In this document: positions 15,636 through 24,374 of the stretch, one piece after another
Position numbering within the stretch: the stretch's first letter is position 1
Layout of the letters: every line of letters starts with the position of its first letter
DNA from: Pseudomonadota bacterium
Lineage (GTDB): Bacteria > Pseudomonadota > Alphaproteobacteria > Rhizobiales > Aestuariivirgaceae
Assembly: GCA_020161855.1 (NCBI GenBank)
Contig: JAIUNJ010000005.1
Span: 152,787-216,786 of the forward strand
DNA: 64,000 bases
Direction of reading: 5' to 3'
Notes under the pieces: model-generated
What the model was told of the DNA's origin: nothing
The model's input: the letters and a program-made list of their open reading frames with translations, nothing else
The model's database searches: none
Program-made: the position numbers and the translations under genes

Positions 15636-18077
15636 ATGGAACTTCCTGTTGACCGCGTCATCCCGGAGCTGAAGGCCGCACTGGCGGCACAGCCGGCCGC
15701 CGTTCTGGTGGCGGAGCCCGGTGCAGGCAAGACTACGCGCGTGCCGCTGGCACTCTGTGACGCTTCGTGGCTGTCGGGCCGGAAGATTGTGATGCTCGAG
15801 CCGCGGCGGCTCGCTGCCCGTGCCTCGGCACGGCGCATGGCGGAAACATTAGGAGAGAGCGTCGGCGACACCGTTGGCTACACGGTGCGGCTGGAGCGCA
15901 AGGTTTCGGCGCGGACGCAAATCGAAGTGGTCACCGAAGGCATCCTCACCCGGCGGCTGCAGCATGACCCGGAACTTTCCGATACGGGACTGGTGATCTT
16001 TGACGAATTCCATGAGCGCAGCCTCGATGGGGATTTCGGTCTGGCCCTGACGCTTGATGTGCAGCGCAGCCTGCGTGAAGACCTGCGCATCCTGGTGATG
16101 TCGGCAACACTCGATGCCGACAGCCTGTGCAGGCACCTCGGCAAGGCTCCGCTCGTGTCAGCCTCGGGCCGCATGTTTCCTGTGGCCGTCACGCATCTGG
16201 AGCGGCCCTCCCGCTTCACCTTGATCGACGACACGGTGAAAGCCGTCACGCGCGCGCTTCGCGAGACGAAGGGCAGCCTGCTCGTCTTCCTGCCGGGCGA
16301 AGGTGAGATCCGGCGCACGGCCGAGACGCTGGCGCAGTCGGGGCTTGCTGCCAACATCGACCTGCGCCCGCTCTATGGCGCGCTGTCCTTCGCCGAACAG
16401 GATGAGGCCATTCGCCCCTCCTCACCCGGCCGGCGCAAGATCGTGCTCGCCACCACCATCGCCGAAACATCGCTGACCATCGAAGGCATCGAAGCGGTCA
16501 TCGATACGGGCCTCAAGCGTGCGCCACGCTTTGATCCCGCCTCGGGCATGACGGCTCTGGAGACGATAAAGGTCAGCCAGGCTTCGGCCGAGCAGCGCAA
16601 GGGCCGCGCCGGACGCCTCGCGCCGGGGCATTGCTATCGTCTCTGGCCAGAAGCCGAGCAGCGGGCACTGGCCCTCCATGACGATCCCGAAATCCGCGTG
16701 GCCGATCTTGCGCCGCTCGCGCTCGAGATGGCCAATTGGGGGGTGAGCAAGCCCGATGCCCTGCCCTGGCTTGAAGCCCCTCCGGCCGCCACCTTTTCAC
16801 AGGCCCAGGACCTGCTGCAAAACCTGGCGGCCATTGACGGAACACGTGCGATCACCACCCATGGCCGCGCCATGGTGCGCCTGCCGCTGCATCCCCGCCT
16901 CGCCCACATGGTGGTCAAGGCGGCAGAGCTGGGAGCAGGGCGCAGCGCAGCCGAGACAGCAGCCCTCATCTCTGAACGTGATGGCCTGCCGCGCGAGGCC
17001 AGCATCGACATCGAAGCGCGGCTCCTGCATGTGCGCGGTGCCGCGCGCGACCGCATCCGCCAGTCCGCGCGTCAGATCACCGACCTTCTGAAACTTGGCG
17101 ATGATACGTCCGAGGTATCCCATGGTGTTCTCTTGGGGCTCGCCTATCCCGACCGCATCGCCCGGCGGCGCGGGCATGGCCGCTTCCGCATGGCCAATGG
17201 TGGCGGCGCACAGGTGCCGGAGCATGACGCCCTCGCCAAAGCCGAGTTCATCGCCATCGCCCTGCTCGACAATGCCCAGGCCGACGCCAGGGCCTTCCTC
17301 GCTGCCCCCCTGATGCGGGCGGAGCTCGAAATGCACTTCGCGGAACTCATCAGCAGCCGCAAGGTTTCCGGTTGGGACACCAAACAGAATGCCGTGGTGG
17401 TCGCCGACGTGCGTAGCGTTGGAGCTCTCATACTCGAGGAGCGCCCTGAGCTTTCACCCGATGCCGAGACACTGGCGGCAGGCATGCTGGCGGGTGTTCG
17501 GGCCCTCGGGCTCAAGGCTTTGCCATGGAACGAAACTGCGGAATCGCTGCGGGCCCGCATCATGTTCCTGAAGCGGACCATGCCTGACCTGAGCTGGCCC
17601 GATCTTTCGGACGGCGCCATGCTCGCCACCCTGCCAGACTGGCTCGCGCCCTATCTGGCCGGCATGGCCCGCAAGCGCGATCTTGAGCGGCTCGACATGG
17701 CGAACATCCTGCGCAGCCTTGTTCCTCACGAACTGCTGGCCCGGCTTGATCGCCTGGCCCCCGTCCGGATGGAAGTGCCGTCGGGTGGTCACTATCGCAT
17801 CGACTATGAGACGGACGGCGATCCGGTCCTGCGCGTCAGGCTGCAGGAGATGTTTGGCCTTCACGCAGCGCCGCAGGTGGCGGACGGGCGGGCAAAGCTC
17901 CGCATCGAACTCCTGTCGCCTGCCGGGCGGCCCGTCGCCGTCACGCAATCGCTCGAAACCTTCTGGACGAATGCCTATCCGGATGTGCGCAAGGATATGC
18001 GCGGGCGATATCCCAGGCATTACTGGCCGGAGAACCCGCTCGAAGCACAGGCCGTCGCGCCGCGCAGACTACGCTAG
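15636..18077 (+). CDS. hrpB: ATP-dependent helicase HrpB
   Basis: About 813 residues. Order of parts: Walker A AEPGAGKTTRVPL, motif Ia LEPRRLAARASA, DEAH-box variant FDEFHERS, SATLDA, motif V/VI ATTIAETSLTI and QRKGRAGRLAPG, then the HA2 region and the HrpB-specific C-terminal domain ending in PRHYWPENP, a family hallmark. It is a DExH RNA/DNA-type helicase of unclear cellular role in bacteria. Start choice: ATG 15636 has GGAGCGGGAG in front; TTG 15600 and ATG 15624 are upstream alternatives. It follows the sugar kinase closely and is probably co-transcribed. Confidence 0.92.
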   Translation: MELPVDRVIPELKAALAAQPAAVLVAEPGAGKTTRVPLALCDASWLSGRKIVMLEPRRLAARASARRMAETLGESVGDTVGYTVRLERKVSARTQIEVVTEGILTRRLQHDPELSDTGLVIFDEFHERSLDGDFGLALTLDVQRSLREDLRILVMSATLDADSLCRHLGKAPLVSASGRMFPVAVTHLERPSRFTLIDDTVKAVTRALRETKGSLLVFLPGEGEIRRTAETLAQSGLAANIDLRPLYGALSFAEQDEAIRPSSPGRRKIVLATTIAETSLTIEGIEAVIDTGLKRAPRFDPASGMTALETIKVSQASAEQRKGRAGRLAPGHCYRLWPEAEQRALALHDDPEIRVADLAPLALEMANWGVSKPDALPWLEAPPAATFSQAQDLLQNLAAIDGTRAITTHGRAMVRLPLHPRLAHMVVKAAELGAGRSAAETAALISERDGLPREASIDIEARLLHVRGAARDRIRQSARQITDLLKLGDDTSEVSHGVLLGLAYPDRIARRRGHGRFRMANGGGAQVPEHDALAKAEFIAIALLDNAQADARAFLAAPLMRAELEMHFAELISSRKVSGWDTKQNAVVVADVRSVGALILEERPELSPDAETLAAGMLAGVRALGLKALPWNETAESLRARIMFLKRTMPDLSWPDLSDGAMLATLPDWLAPYLAGMARKRDLERLDMANILRSLVPHELLARLDRLAPVRMEVPSGGHYRIDYETDGDPVLRVRLQEMFGLHAAPQVADGRAKLRIELLSPAGRPVAVTQSLETFWTNAYPDVRKDMRGRYPRHYWPENPLEAQAVAPRRLR

Positions 18078-19244
18078 GTCAAAGGCCTCGCCAGCCGACA
18101 ACGGCCCCACACCGAGGTAGCGGGCGATCGACTGGCCAATGTCCGCAAAGCTGCTGCGCTTGCCGATGCTACCGCTGCAGAGACCCGGGCCGCAGCAGAG
18201 AACAGGCACCTGCTCGCGGCAATGATCAGTGCCTTTCCAGGTCGGGTCGTTGCCATGATCGGCGGTGATGATGAGGCGGTCACCGGCCTTCAGGAGGGTG
18301 AGCGCCTTGCCCAGCCAGAGATCAAAACGGCCCAGTGCCGCGGCATAGCCCGGCACATCCCGGCGATGGCCGTAGAGCGTGTCGAAGTCGACGAAGTTGA
18401 CCATCAGGAATCCGCCGTCCGCAAGCGTTGGCATGGCGGCTTCGGTTGTGGCCTGCAAGGCCTCCATGCCTGCCACCTTGATCTCCCGGCCCGTACCGGA
18501 ATGGGCATAGATGTCGCCGATCTTGCCGACGGTGATGACATCGCGGCCGACATCGCTCAGCATGTTGAGCAGCGTTGGCTTTGGCGGCAACACCGAATAG
18601 TCCTTGCGGTTGCCGGTACGCTCAAAGGTTTTTGCAGTCTCGCCCACGAAAGGACGTGCAATCACACGGCCGATATTCATCTCATAGGTCAGTGCGCGCG
18701 TGTCGGCACAGACATCATAGAGCCGCTGCAGTCCGAAATGCTGTTCGTGGGCGGCAAACTGGATGACGCTGTCGGCGCTCGTATAGGCAATGGGCTTGCC
18801 GCTGCGAATGTGTTCTTCACCGAATCTCTCGATCACCTCGGTGCCCGAGGCATGGCTGAGGCAGAGCAGGCCTGGCAGTTTGCAGCGCGTCACGATGGCG
18901 TCGATCAGGTCCTGCGGAAAGGCGGGCACCGTGTTGGGGAAATAGGTCCAGTCGCGGCTGAGCGGAACACCGGCGATTTCCCAGTGGCCGGTGATCGTGT
19001 CCTTGCCGCGCGAAACCTCCCGCGCGATGCCCCAGCGCCCTGCCACTGCACCGGGCAGGTGATTATGTCCCGAGACCAGGGCTGCCGCTTCGCCAAGACC
19101 GAGGCGCGCCAGATTGGGAACAGCAAGCGGAGCCCGTTCGGCAATATGGGTGAAGGTGTTGGCACCTTCGTCACCGAAACTCGCCGCATCGGGTGCCCCG
19201 CCGATGCCAAAGCCGTCCATGATGAAGAGAAAGACGCGAGCCAT
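18069..19244 (-). CDS. deoB: Phosphopentomutase
   Basis: 391 residues of the alkaline-phosphatase superfamily. The N-terminal metal motif FIMDGFGIGGAPDA, the central GREIKVAGMEAL region, and the C-terminal ITADHGNDPTWKGTDH ligands are intact. It interconverts (deoxy)ribose-1-phosphate and -5-phosphate, draining sugar from the nucleoside phosphorylases encoded just upstream. The start lies 5 bases after the deoA stop. It is the last gene of punA-deoA-deoB and converges with hrpB, overlapping its 3' end by 9 bases. Confidence 0.95.
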   Translation of the reverse strand: MARVFLFIMDGFGIGGAPDAASFGDEGANTFTHIAERAPLAVPNLARLGLGEAAALVSGHNHLPGAVAGRWGIAREVSRGKDTITGHWEIAGVPLSRDWTYFPNTVPAFPQDLIDAIVTRCKLPGLLCLSHASGTEVIERFGEEHIRSGKPIAYTSADSVIQFAAHEQHFGLQRLYDVCADTRALTYEMNIGRVIARPFVGETAKTFERTGNRKDYSVLPPKPTLLNMLSDVGRDVITVGKIGDIYAHSGTGREIKVAGMEALQATTEAAMPTLADGGFLMVNFVDFDTLYGHRRDVPGYAAALGRFDLWLGKALTLLKAGDRLIITADHGNDPTWKGTDHCREQVPVLCCGPGLCSGSIGKRSSFADIGQSIARYLGVGPLSAGEAFDLA

Positions 19245-19249
19245 GGGCG

Positions 19250-20557
19250 CTACTCCCCGCCAATCCGCCGGATGACGACAGGGCCGCCTTCTGCCTTGTC
19301 TCCAATATGATAGGCGGCCCGCAGCATCCGCTCGGCAACAGCAAAGCTTGCTTCATCGCGGGCATGGATGCGGGCGAGCGGCACCTTGCCGTCAACTTTC
19401 ATGCCCTTGCCCGCCAGATGCGACAGCCCGACGGCATGGTCAATCTTGTCGCTGGCGACGCGGCGGCCGCCACCCAATTCAATGACGGCAATGCCGAGAG
19501 CGCGCGTCTCAATGGCAGACACCTGCCCAGATGTCTCCGGAAACACGTCGCGGATGACGGGAGCCCGTGCCAGATGCCGGCTTGCCGTGGCGCAGAAATC
19601 CTGTGGCCCGCCGAGCCCCGTGACCATGCGGTCGAAATGTTCCACCGCCTTGCCGGACTCGAGCGTAGCCAGAAGCTTCTTCTCTGCCGCAGCCCCGTTT
19701 GCGAGGCCGCAGCTGGCCAGAAGTTCCGCGCCCAGCGCCACGGTGACATCGAGCAAGCGACTGTCACGGTTTGCACCGGTCAGGAAATCAACGGCATTCT
19801 GCACTTCGATGGCGTTGCCCGCACAGGAAGCCAGCGGTTCATCCATGTCGGTGATGAGGGCCGTGGTCTTGAGGCCGGCGCCATTGGCGACGGCAACAAG
19901 GCTTTCGGCGAGGGCCGCAGCCTCCTCCAGGCTCCCCATAAAGGCGCCGGAACCGCATTTCACGTCCAGTACCAGATGATCGAGACCCGCTGCCAGTTTC
20001 TTGGACAGGATCGACGCCGTGATGAGCGGCACGGACTCGACCGTCGCGGTCACGTCGCGGATGGCATAGAGGCGCTTGTCGGCGGGTGCGAGATCGGCGG
20101 TCTGGCCGATGATGGCGCAGCCCGACTCGCGCGTCACCTTGCGGAAGAGATCGAGACCCGGCTGGGTCTTGTAGCCCGGGATGGCGTCAAGCTTGTCCAG
20201 CGTGCCGCCGGTGTGGCCGAGGCCGCGCCCCGAAATCATCGGCACAAAGAGTCCGCAGGCCGCGAGCATGGGCGCCAGCATGAGCGAGACATTGTCGCCG
20301 ATGCCGCCGGAGGAATGCTTGTCAACCACGGGCCCCGGCAGATCCCAGGAAAGAACCGTGCCGGAATCGCGCATGGCCAATGTCAGCCCCACCGCTTCCT
20401 CGCGCGTCATGCCCTTGAAGAAAACAGCCATGGCGAAAGCCGCCACCTGTCCTTCGGAAACACTCCCGGCGGTGAGGCCTGCAATGAACTCTTGAACTTC
20501 GCCGCGCGTCAGGCTGGCGCCGTCGCGCTTCCGCCGGATCACCTCTTGTGGAAGCAT
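19250..20557 (-). CDS. deoA: Thymidine phosphorylase
   Basis: 435 residues, the usual length for DeoA. The phosphate-binding DKHSSGGIGDN and the signature SGRGLGHTGGTLDKL are present, with the lid region K-C-G-S-G-A-F-M. It phosphorolyses thymidine and deoxyuridine to base plus deoxyribose-1-phosphate. It overlaps the punA stop by one base (TGATG) and precedes deoB by 5 bases, forming a compact nucleoside catabolism operon. Confidence 0.95.
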   Translation of the reverse strand: MLPQEVIRRKRDGASLTRGEVQEFIAGLTAGSVSEGQVAAFAMAVFFKGMTREEAVGLTLAMRDSGTVLSWDLPGPVVDKHSSGGIGDNVSLMLAPMLAACGLFVPMISGRGLGHTGGTLDKLDAIPGYKTQPGLDLFRKVTRESGCAIIGQTADLAPADKRLYAIRDVTATVESVPLITASILSKKLAAGLDHLVLDVKCGSGAFMGSLEEAAALAESLVAVANGAGLKTTALITDMDEPLASCAGNAIEVQNAVDFLTGANRDSRLLDVTVALGAELLASCGLANGAAAEKKLLATLESGKAVEHFDRMVTGLGGPQDFCATASRHLARAPVIRDVFPETSGQVSAIETRALGIAVIELGGGRRVASDKIDHAVGLSHLAGKGMKVDGKVPLARIHARDEASFAVAERMLRAAYHIGDKAEGGPVVIRRIGGE

Positions 20558-21345
20558 CAGGCCTTCATGTCCTTGAAGAAGCGCGTCAGAAGGCGGCGCA
20601 TCTTGCCAGCGGCCTTGGCGCCCTCTCGCTTGGTTTCCTCATGCGAGGGTGACGCACCCTTGATGCCCGCCGCCAGATTCGTGACAGTCGATATGGCGCA
20701 GACCTTCAGGCCGAGACGGCGCGCAATGATCGTTTCGGGCACAGTCGACATGCCAACGGCGCTGCCACCCACGATCTGCATCATGCGAATCTCGGCCGGC
20801 GTCTCGAAGGACGGGCCCGAGAACCAGCAATAGACACCCTGCTTGAGCGGTATCTTCTCCTTCTTTGCTGCCGCCAGCAGCTGCTTGCGCAGGCCCGGGT
20901 CGTAGGCGTCGGTGAGAGAGACAAAGTCGGCGTCGGAATGGGTGCCGATCAGCGGATTCATGCCGGCATAGTTGATATGGTCGGTGAGCATCATGAGCGA
21001 GCCGGGACCGATCGAGGTCTTGAGCGAGCCCGCCGCATTGGTCAGCACCAGCGTGGTGACGTCTGCATTATGCAACTGCTCGATAGCCGGGCGCATGGCG
21101 GCGGCATTGCCGCTCTCATAGGGGTGGGCGCGTCCCGCCAGCACCGCCACTTCCTTGCCGCCGAGCTTGCCCACATAGAGCTTGCCCGCATGACCGGAAA
21201 TCTTCGGCAGCGGAAAGCCGGAGAGTTCCGCATAGGGAATGACGAGCGGATCGGTGACAGCCTCGGCCACGTCACCGAGCGATGAACCGAGGATGATGGC
21301 GAATTTGGGCTTACGCCCTTCAAGACGTTGATGGAGATCAGACAT
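20557..21345 (-). CDS. punA: Purine-nucleoside phosphorylase (PNP-I, trimeric type)
   Basis: 262 residues. Motifs of the trimeric PNP/MTAP family: ILGSSLGDVAEA, AGRAHPYESG, LTNAAGSLKTSIGPGSLMMLTDHINY, and GPSFETPAEIRMM. It cleaves inosine, guanosine and deoxy forms with phosphate. First gene of the right-hand half of the nucleoside cluster; deoA overlaps its stop by one base. Upstream it diverges, across about 77 bases, from a small secreted protein gene. Confidence 0.93.
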   Translation of the reverse strand: MSDLHQRLEGRKPKFAIILGSSLGDVAEAVTDPLVIPYAELSGFPLPKISGHAGKLYVGKLGGKEVAVLAGRAHPYESGNAAAMRPAIEQLHNADVTTLVLTNAAGSLKTSIGPGSLMMLTDHINYAGMNPLIGTHSDADFVSLTDAYDPGLRKQLLAAAKKEKIPLKQGVYCWFSGPSFETPAEIRMMQIVGGSAVGMSTVPETIIARRLGLKVCAISTVTNLAAGIKGASPSHEETKREGAKAAGKMRRLLTRFFKDMKA

Positions 21346-21422
21346 GGCCGGAACATAGCATTGGCCAGATCAGGTGGAAACAATTGCCGGGTGAAAGATT
21401 TGCACCTAACCTGTTGAAGACA

Positions 21423-21890
21423 ATGAAACACTTTCACATCGCTTTTGCTGCACTTGCTCTGCTTGCTTCTTCCAGCACGGCCCGGGCAACCGGCGGCTTT
21501 GACTGCATTGCCGGAACGGACACCGTCACCTTCTATGCCAGTGGTGTGCTGGGGCGGGGCGTTGTCACGCCCATCATGAACTTCAAGGGTCACCTCATCC
21601 TGAAGGTGCCCGAGGTGGCGAAGACCTCACTGGAGTTCGACCTGTCGGATGCCCTGCTCTTCGCGTGGGTCGAGGACAATGAGCTCCGCCTGCATCTCTA
21701 CAAGGAGCAGCCGGAAGGCCAGAGGCCGCCGAGCGTCGAATTGATCATGAAAGCAGCCTCCGCTGATGAGGACGGCATCATCTACGAAGGCAGCTATGTG
21801 CTGCGTACCCAGGCCCTGCCTGCGGAAGGAAATGCCGGGCCGGGCGATCCGATCGAGCTGAAGGGCGAGATCGCCTGCGGCTGGGAATAG
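21423..21890 (+). CDS. Secreted hypothetical protein inside the nucleoside cluster
   Basis: 155 residues with a textbook signal peptide (MKHFHIAFAALALLASS, cleavage after about ARA). The mature part contains two cysteines (GFDCIAGTD and the C-terminal EIACGW), which could form one disulfide. No catalytic motif is visible. ATG 21423 was chosen as the start of the signal peptide. It is the only plus-strand gene between cdd and punA; its stop codon directly abuts the cdd stop. I do not recognise the family. A periplasmic role linked to nucleoside or nucleotide use is possible from position alone. Confidence 0.7.
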   Translation: MKHFHIAFAALALLASSSTARATGGFDCIAGTDTVTFYASGVLGRGVVTPIMNFKGHLILKVPEVAKTSLEFDLSDALLFAWVEDNELRLHLYKEQPEGQRPPSVELIMKAASADEDGIIYEGSYVLRTQALPAEGNAGPGDPIELKGEIACGWE

Positions 21891-22283
21891 TCAGCGCAGG
21901 TTTTCCGGTCCGAAGGAGGCTGGCAGCAATTCGTCCAGCGTGAAGGTTCGGATGAGCGCGCCTGCTTCCGTACAGCAGTGAATTTTGACGTCGCCTGCGG
22001 CGAATTCCCGGATCTTCTGGCGGCAGCCCCCGCAAGGCGTGCACAGCGCATCGCCGTTTCCCAGCACAGCCACTTCGGTGATGCGCGTGCCGCCCGCCAT
22101 GATCAGCGCCGATATGGCCGAAGGTTCGGCACACCAGCCCTGCGGATAGGCTGCGTTCTCAATGTTGCAGCCTGAAAAGACGCGGCCCTTCTCATCGCGC
22201 ATGGCAGCACCGACGAAGAACTTCGAATAGGGCGCGTGGGCCCTGGCGCGAGCCAGCCTGGCTGCCTCCACAAGGTCGCGCAT
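21891..22283 (-). CDS. cdd: Cytidine deaminase
   Basis: 130 residues, homotetrameric-type cytidine deaminase. HAPYSKFFVGAA opens the substrate site; the zinc site is Cys-Ala-Glu in GWCAEPSAISALI and PCGGCRQKI. It converts cytidine/deoxycytidine to uridine/deoxyuridine before phosphorolysis. ATG 22283 is used because the frame further upstream lies inside the preceding permease gene. It begins one base away from that permease stop, so it is coupled to the nucleoside ABC importer. Confidence 0.94.
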   Translation of the reverse strand: MRDLVEAARLARARAHAPYSKFFVGAAMRDEKGRVFSGCNIENAAYPQGWCAEPSAISALIMAGGTRITEVAVLGNGDALCTPCGGCRQKIREFAAGDVKIHCCTEAGALIRTFTLDELLPASFGPENLR

Positions 22284-22284
22284 C

Positions 22285-23250
22285 TCAGCGATCCTTGCTG
22301 TAGGGAATGCCGGAGGCGCGCGGCGGGATCGACTTGCCGATGAAGCCCGCCAGCAGCACAACGGTCATCACATAGGGCAGCATGTTGATGAACTGCACCG
22401 GCACCTCGAAGTCAGCGATCTTCACGCCCTGCATGCGCAGGCCTACCGCCTGCAGATAGCCGAAAAGCAGGCAGGCCCACATGGAAGGCCAGGCCCGCCA
22501 GTTGGCGAAGATGAGCGCAGCAAGCGCCATGAAGCCACGGCCCGCTGACATGTCGCGCACGAAGCTGCCCTGTAGCGCCACGGCGAGATAGGTTCCAGCG
22601 AGCCCGCACAGGATGCCGGCGATGATCACCGCCTGATAGCGGAGGCGCGCCACGGAAATGCCTGCTGTATCGACGGCATGCGGATTCTCGCCAACGGCGC
22701 GCAGGCGGAGGCCGAAGCGCGTCTTGGCCAGGGCCCAGGCACTGAGCGCCACGAAGATGAAGGCAAGATAGACGAGAATGGAGTGGCCCGAGATCACGTT
22801 GAGATAGGGGCCGACAACGGGAATGCCGGTCAGCGACGACATGAAGGGCAGATTGAAAACGGCGAACTGTGCCTCGGGCGGAATCTGCGGCGTGCGTCCA
22901 CCTTCGCGGAACCATTCATTGCCAAGCACCACGGCAAGGCCGGCCGCAAGCATGTTGATGGCAACGCCGGAGACGACCTGATTGCCCCGCTGGTTGATGG
23001 CGGCATAGCCATGCACCAGGGAGAAGCTCACGGAAACAGCGATGGCCACGATCAAGGCGATCCAGGCATTGCCGAAATAGGCGGCAGCTGCGGCGGAGGC
23101 AAAGGCCGCCGCCAGCATCTTGCCCTCAAGGCCGATATCAACGATGCCGGAACGCTCGGACCACAGGCCCGCGAGACAGGCGAAGATCAGCGGCACCGCC
23201 ATGCGGACCGTCGAGGAGATCGTCTCGGGACTGAAGAGGATTTCCAGCAT
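22285..23250 (-). CDS. Nucleoside ABC importer, permease subunit 2 (NupQ/YufQ-like)
   Basis: 321 residues, about eight or nine membrane helices, BPD_transp_2 family. The E-R-S-G-I-V-D-I-G-L-E-G motif and the EAA-like G-E-N-P-H-A-V-D-T-A-G-I-S loop are those of the second permease of BMP-type (purine/pyrimidine nucleoside) importers. Start ATG 23250 overlaps the upstream permease stop by one base. Fourth gene of the bmp-ATPase-permease-permease-cdd transcript. Confidence 0.9.
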   Translation of the reverse strand: MLEILFSPETISSTVRMAVPLIFACLAGLWSERSGIVDIGLEGKMLAAAFASAAAAAYFGNAWIALIVAIAVSVSFSLVHGYAAINQRGNQVVSGVAINMLAAGLAVVLGNEWFREGGRTPQIPPEAQFAVFNLPFMSSLTGIPVVGPYLNVISGHSILVYLAFIFVALSAWALAKTRFGLRLRAVGENPHAVDTAGISVARLRYQAVIIAGILCGLAGTYLAVALQGSFVRDMSAGRGFMALAALIFANWRAWPSMWACLLFGYLQAVGLRMQGVKIADFEVPVQFINMLPYVMTVVLLAGFIGKSIPPRASGIPYSKDR

Positions 23251-24374
23251 CACTCCTCCGCCTTGAAGAAATAGGCTGCAAGCCACGGCCGGAAGGCCTG
23301 CTCGAGGGCCCCCATGAAAAGGATGATGAGACCCTGGATCACCACGACCATATCGCGGTTGATGTGGCTCTTGGCGAGCGAAAGCGATGTGCCGCCCTGG
23401 TAGAGAAGCCCGAAGAGCAGTGCGGCGAGAACAATGCCTGCCGGGTGATTGCGGCCCATCAGGGCAACCGCGATGCCGACGAAGCCCGCGCCCTGCACAT
23501 ATTCAAGCAGCAGCCGGTGCTGTGTGCCAAGGATTTCATTGACGGCAACAAGCCCGGCGAGACCTCCCGACACTGCCATGGCGATCATGATGATGCGGTC
23601 AGGCTTGATGCCGGCATAGACAGCGGCATCGGCGTTGAGGCCTGTTGCCCGGATCTCGTAACCGATCTTGGTGCGCCAGAGGAAATACCAGATGGCCCAG
23701 GCTGCAGCGAAGGCGAGCAGCACTGTCAGATTGAGCGGCGAGGAACTGATGCGGATGCCGAAAGCGCCGAGAAAGATCTCAAAGAAGCTCGGGATATAGG
23801 CGCCGGTGAGATCTCCGTTCGCCAGGTCGAAGGAGCCGATGGCGCGGCTTTCCACCGCCATCTTGCCGACCGGCCTGAACCAGTAGTTGATCAGGTAAGC
23901 CATCAGGCTCGTGGCGATGAAGTTGAACATAATGGTGGTGATGACGATGTGGCTGCCGCGCTTGGCCTGCAGGTATCCCGGCACAAAACCCCAGGCCGCG
24001 CCAAACAGCGCCGCCGCAAGGATCGACAGCGGAATGAGAAGCGGCCAGGGCAGGAAATCGAGTCCCAGCCCCACCATGGCAGCGCCGAGACCCGCGAAAT
24101 AGGCCTGTCCCTCGCCGCCGATATTGAAAAGCCCGGCATGAAAAGCCACCGCCACGCAGAGGCCGGTGAAGATGAAGTTGGTGGCGTAGTAGAACATGAA
24201 GCTCATGCCGCGCGGTGAGCCGAGCGCGCCATCCAGCATGATCCCCAGGGCTGAAAGCGGATTCTCCCCGATGAAGAGGAAGACAACCGACGTGGCCAGC
24301 AAGGCAAGGACGAGATTGAGCGCCGGGATCAGCGCAACGTCGACCCATGGCGGCAGTTCCCCGCGGGCACCCAT
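23250..24374 (-). CDS. Nucleoside ABC importer, permease subunit 1 (NupP/YufP-like)
   Basis: 374 residues, BPD_transp_2 family, about eight to ten helices. FNIGGEGQAYFAGLGA and R-A-T-G-L-N-A-D-A-A-V-Y-A-G-I are the hallmarks of the first permease of BMP-type nucleoside importers. It overlaps the ATPase stop and the second permease start by one base each (TGATG), so all three transporter genes are translationally coupled. Confidence 0.9.
   Translation of the reverse strand: MGARGELPPWVDVALIPALNLVLALLATSVVFLFIGENPLSALGIMLDGALGSPRGMSFMFYYATNFIFTGLCVAVAFHAGLFNIGGEGQAYFAGLGAAMVGLGLDFLPWPLLIPLSILAAALFGAAWGFVPGYLQAKRGSHIVITTIMFNFIATSLMAYLINYWFRPVGKMAVESRAIGSFDLANGDLTGAYIPSFFEIFLGAFGIRISSSPLNLTVLLAFAAAWAIWYFLWRTKIGYEIRATGLNADAAVYAGIKPDRIIMIAMAVSGGLAGLVAVNEILGTQHRLLLEYVQGAGFVGIAVALMGRNHPAGIVLAALLFGLLYQGGTSLSLAKSHINRDMVVVIQGLIILFMGALEQAFRPWLAAYFFKAEE

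Noticed and set aside
23364-24218. 284-codon plus-strand frame, Asp/Arg/Gly-rich
   Set aside because: Mirror of the nucleoside permease gene, which has the expected helices and signature loop.
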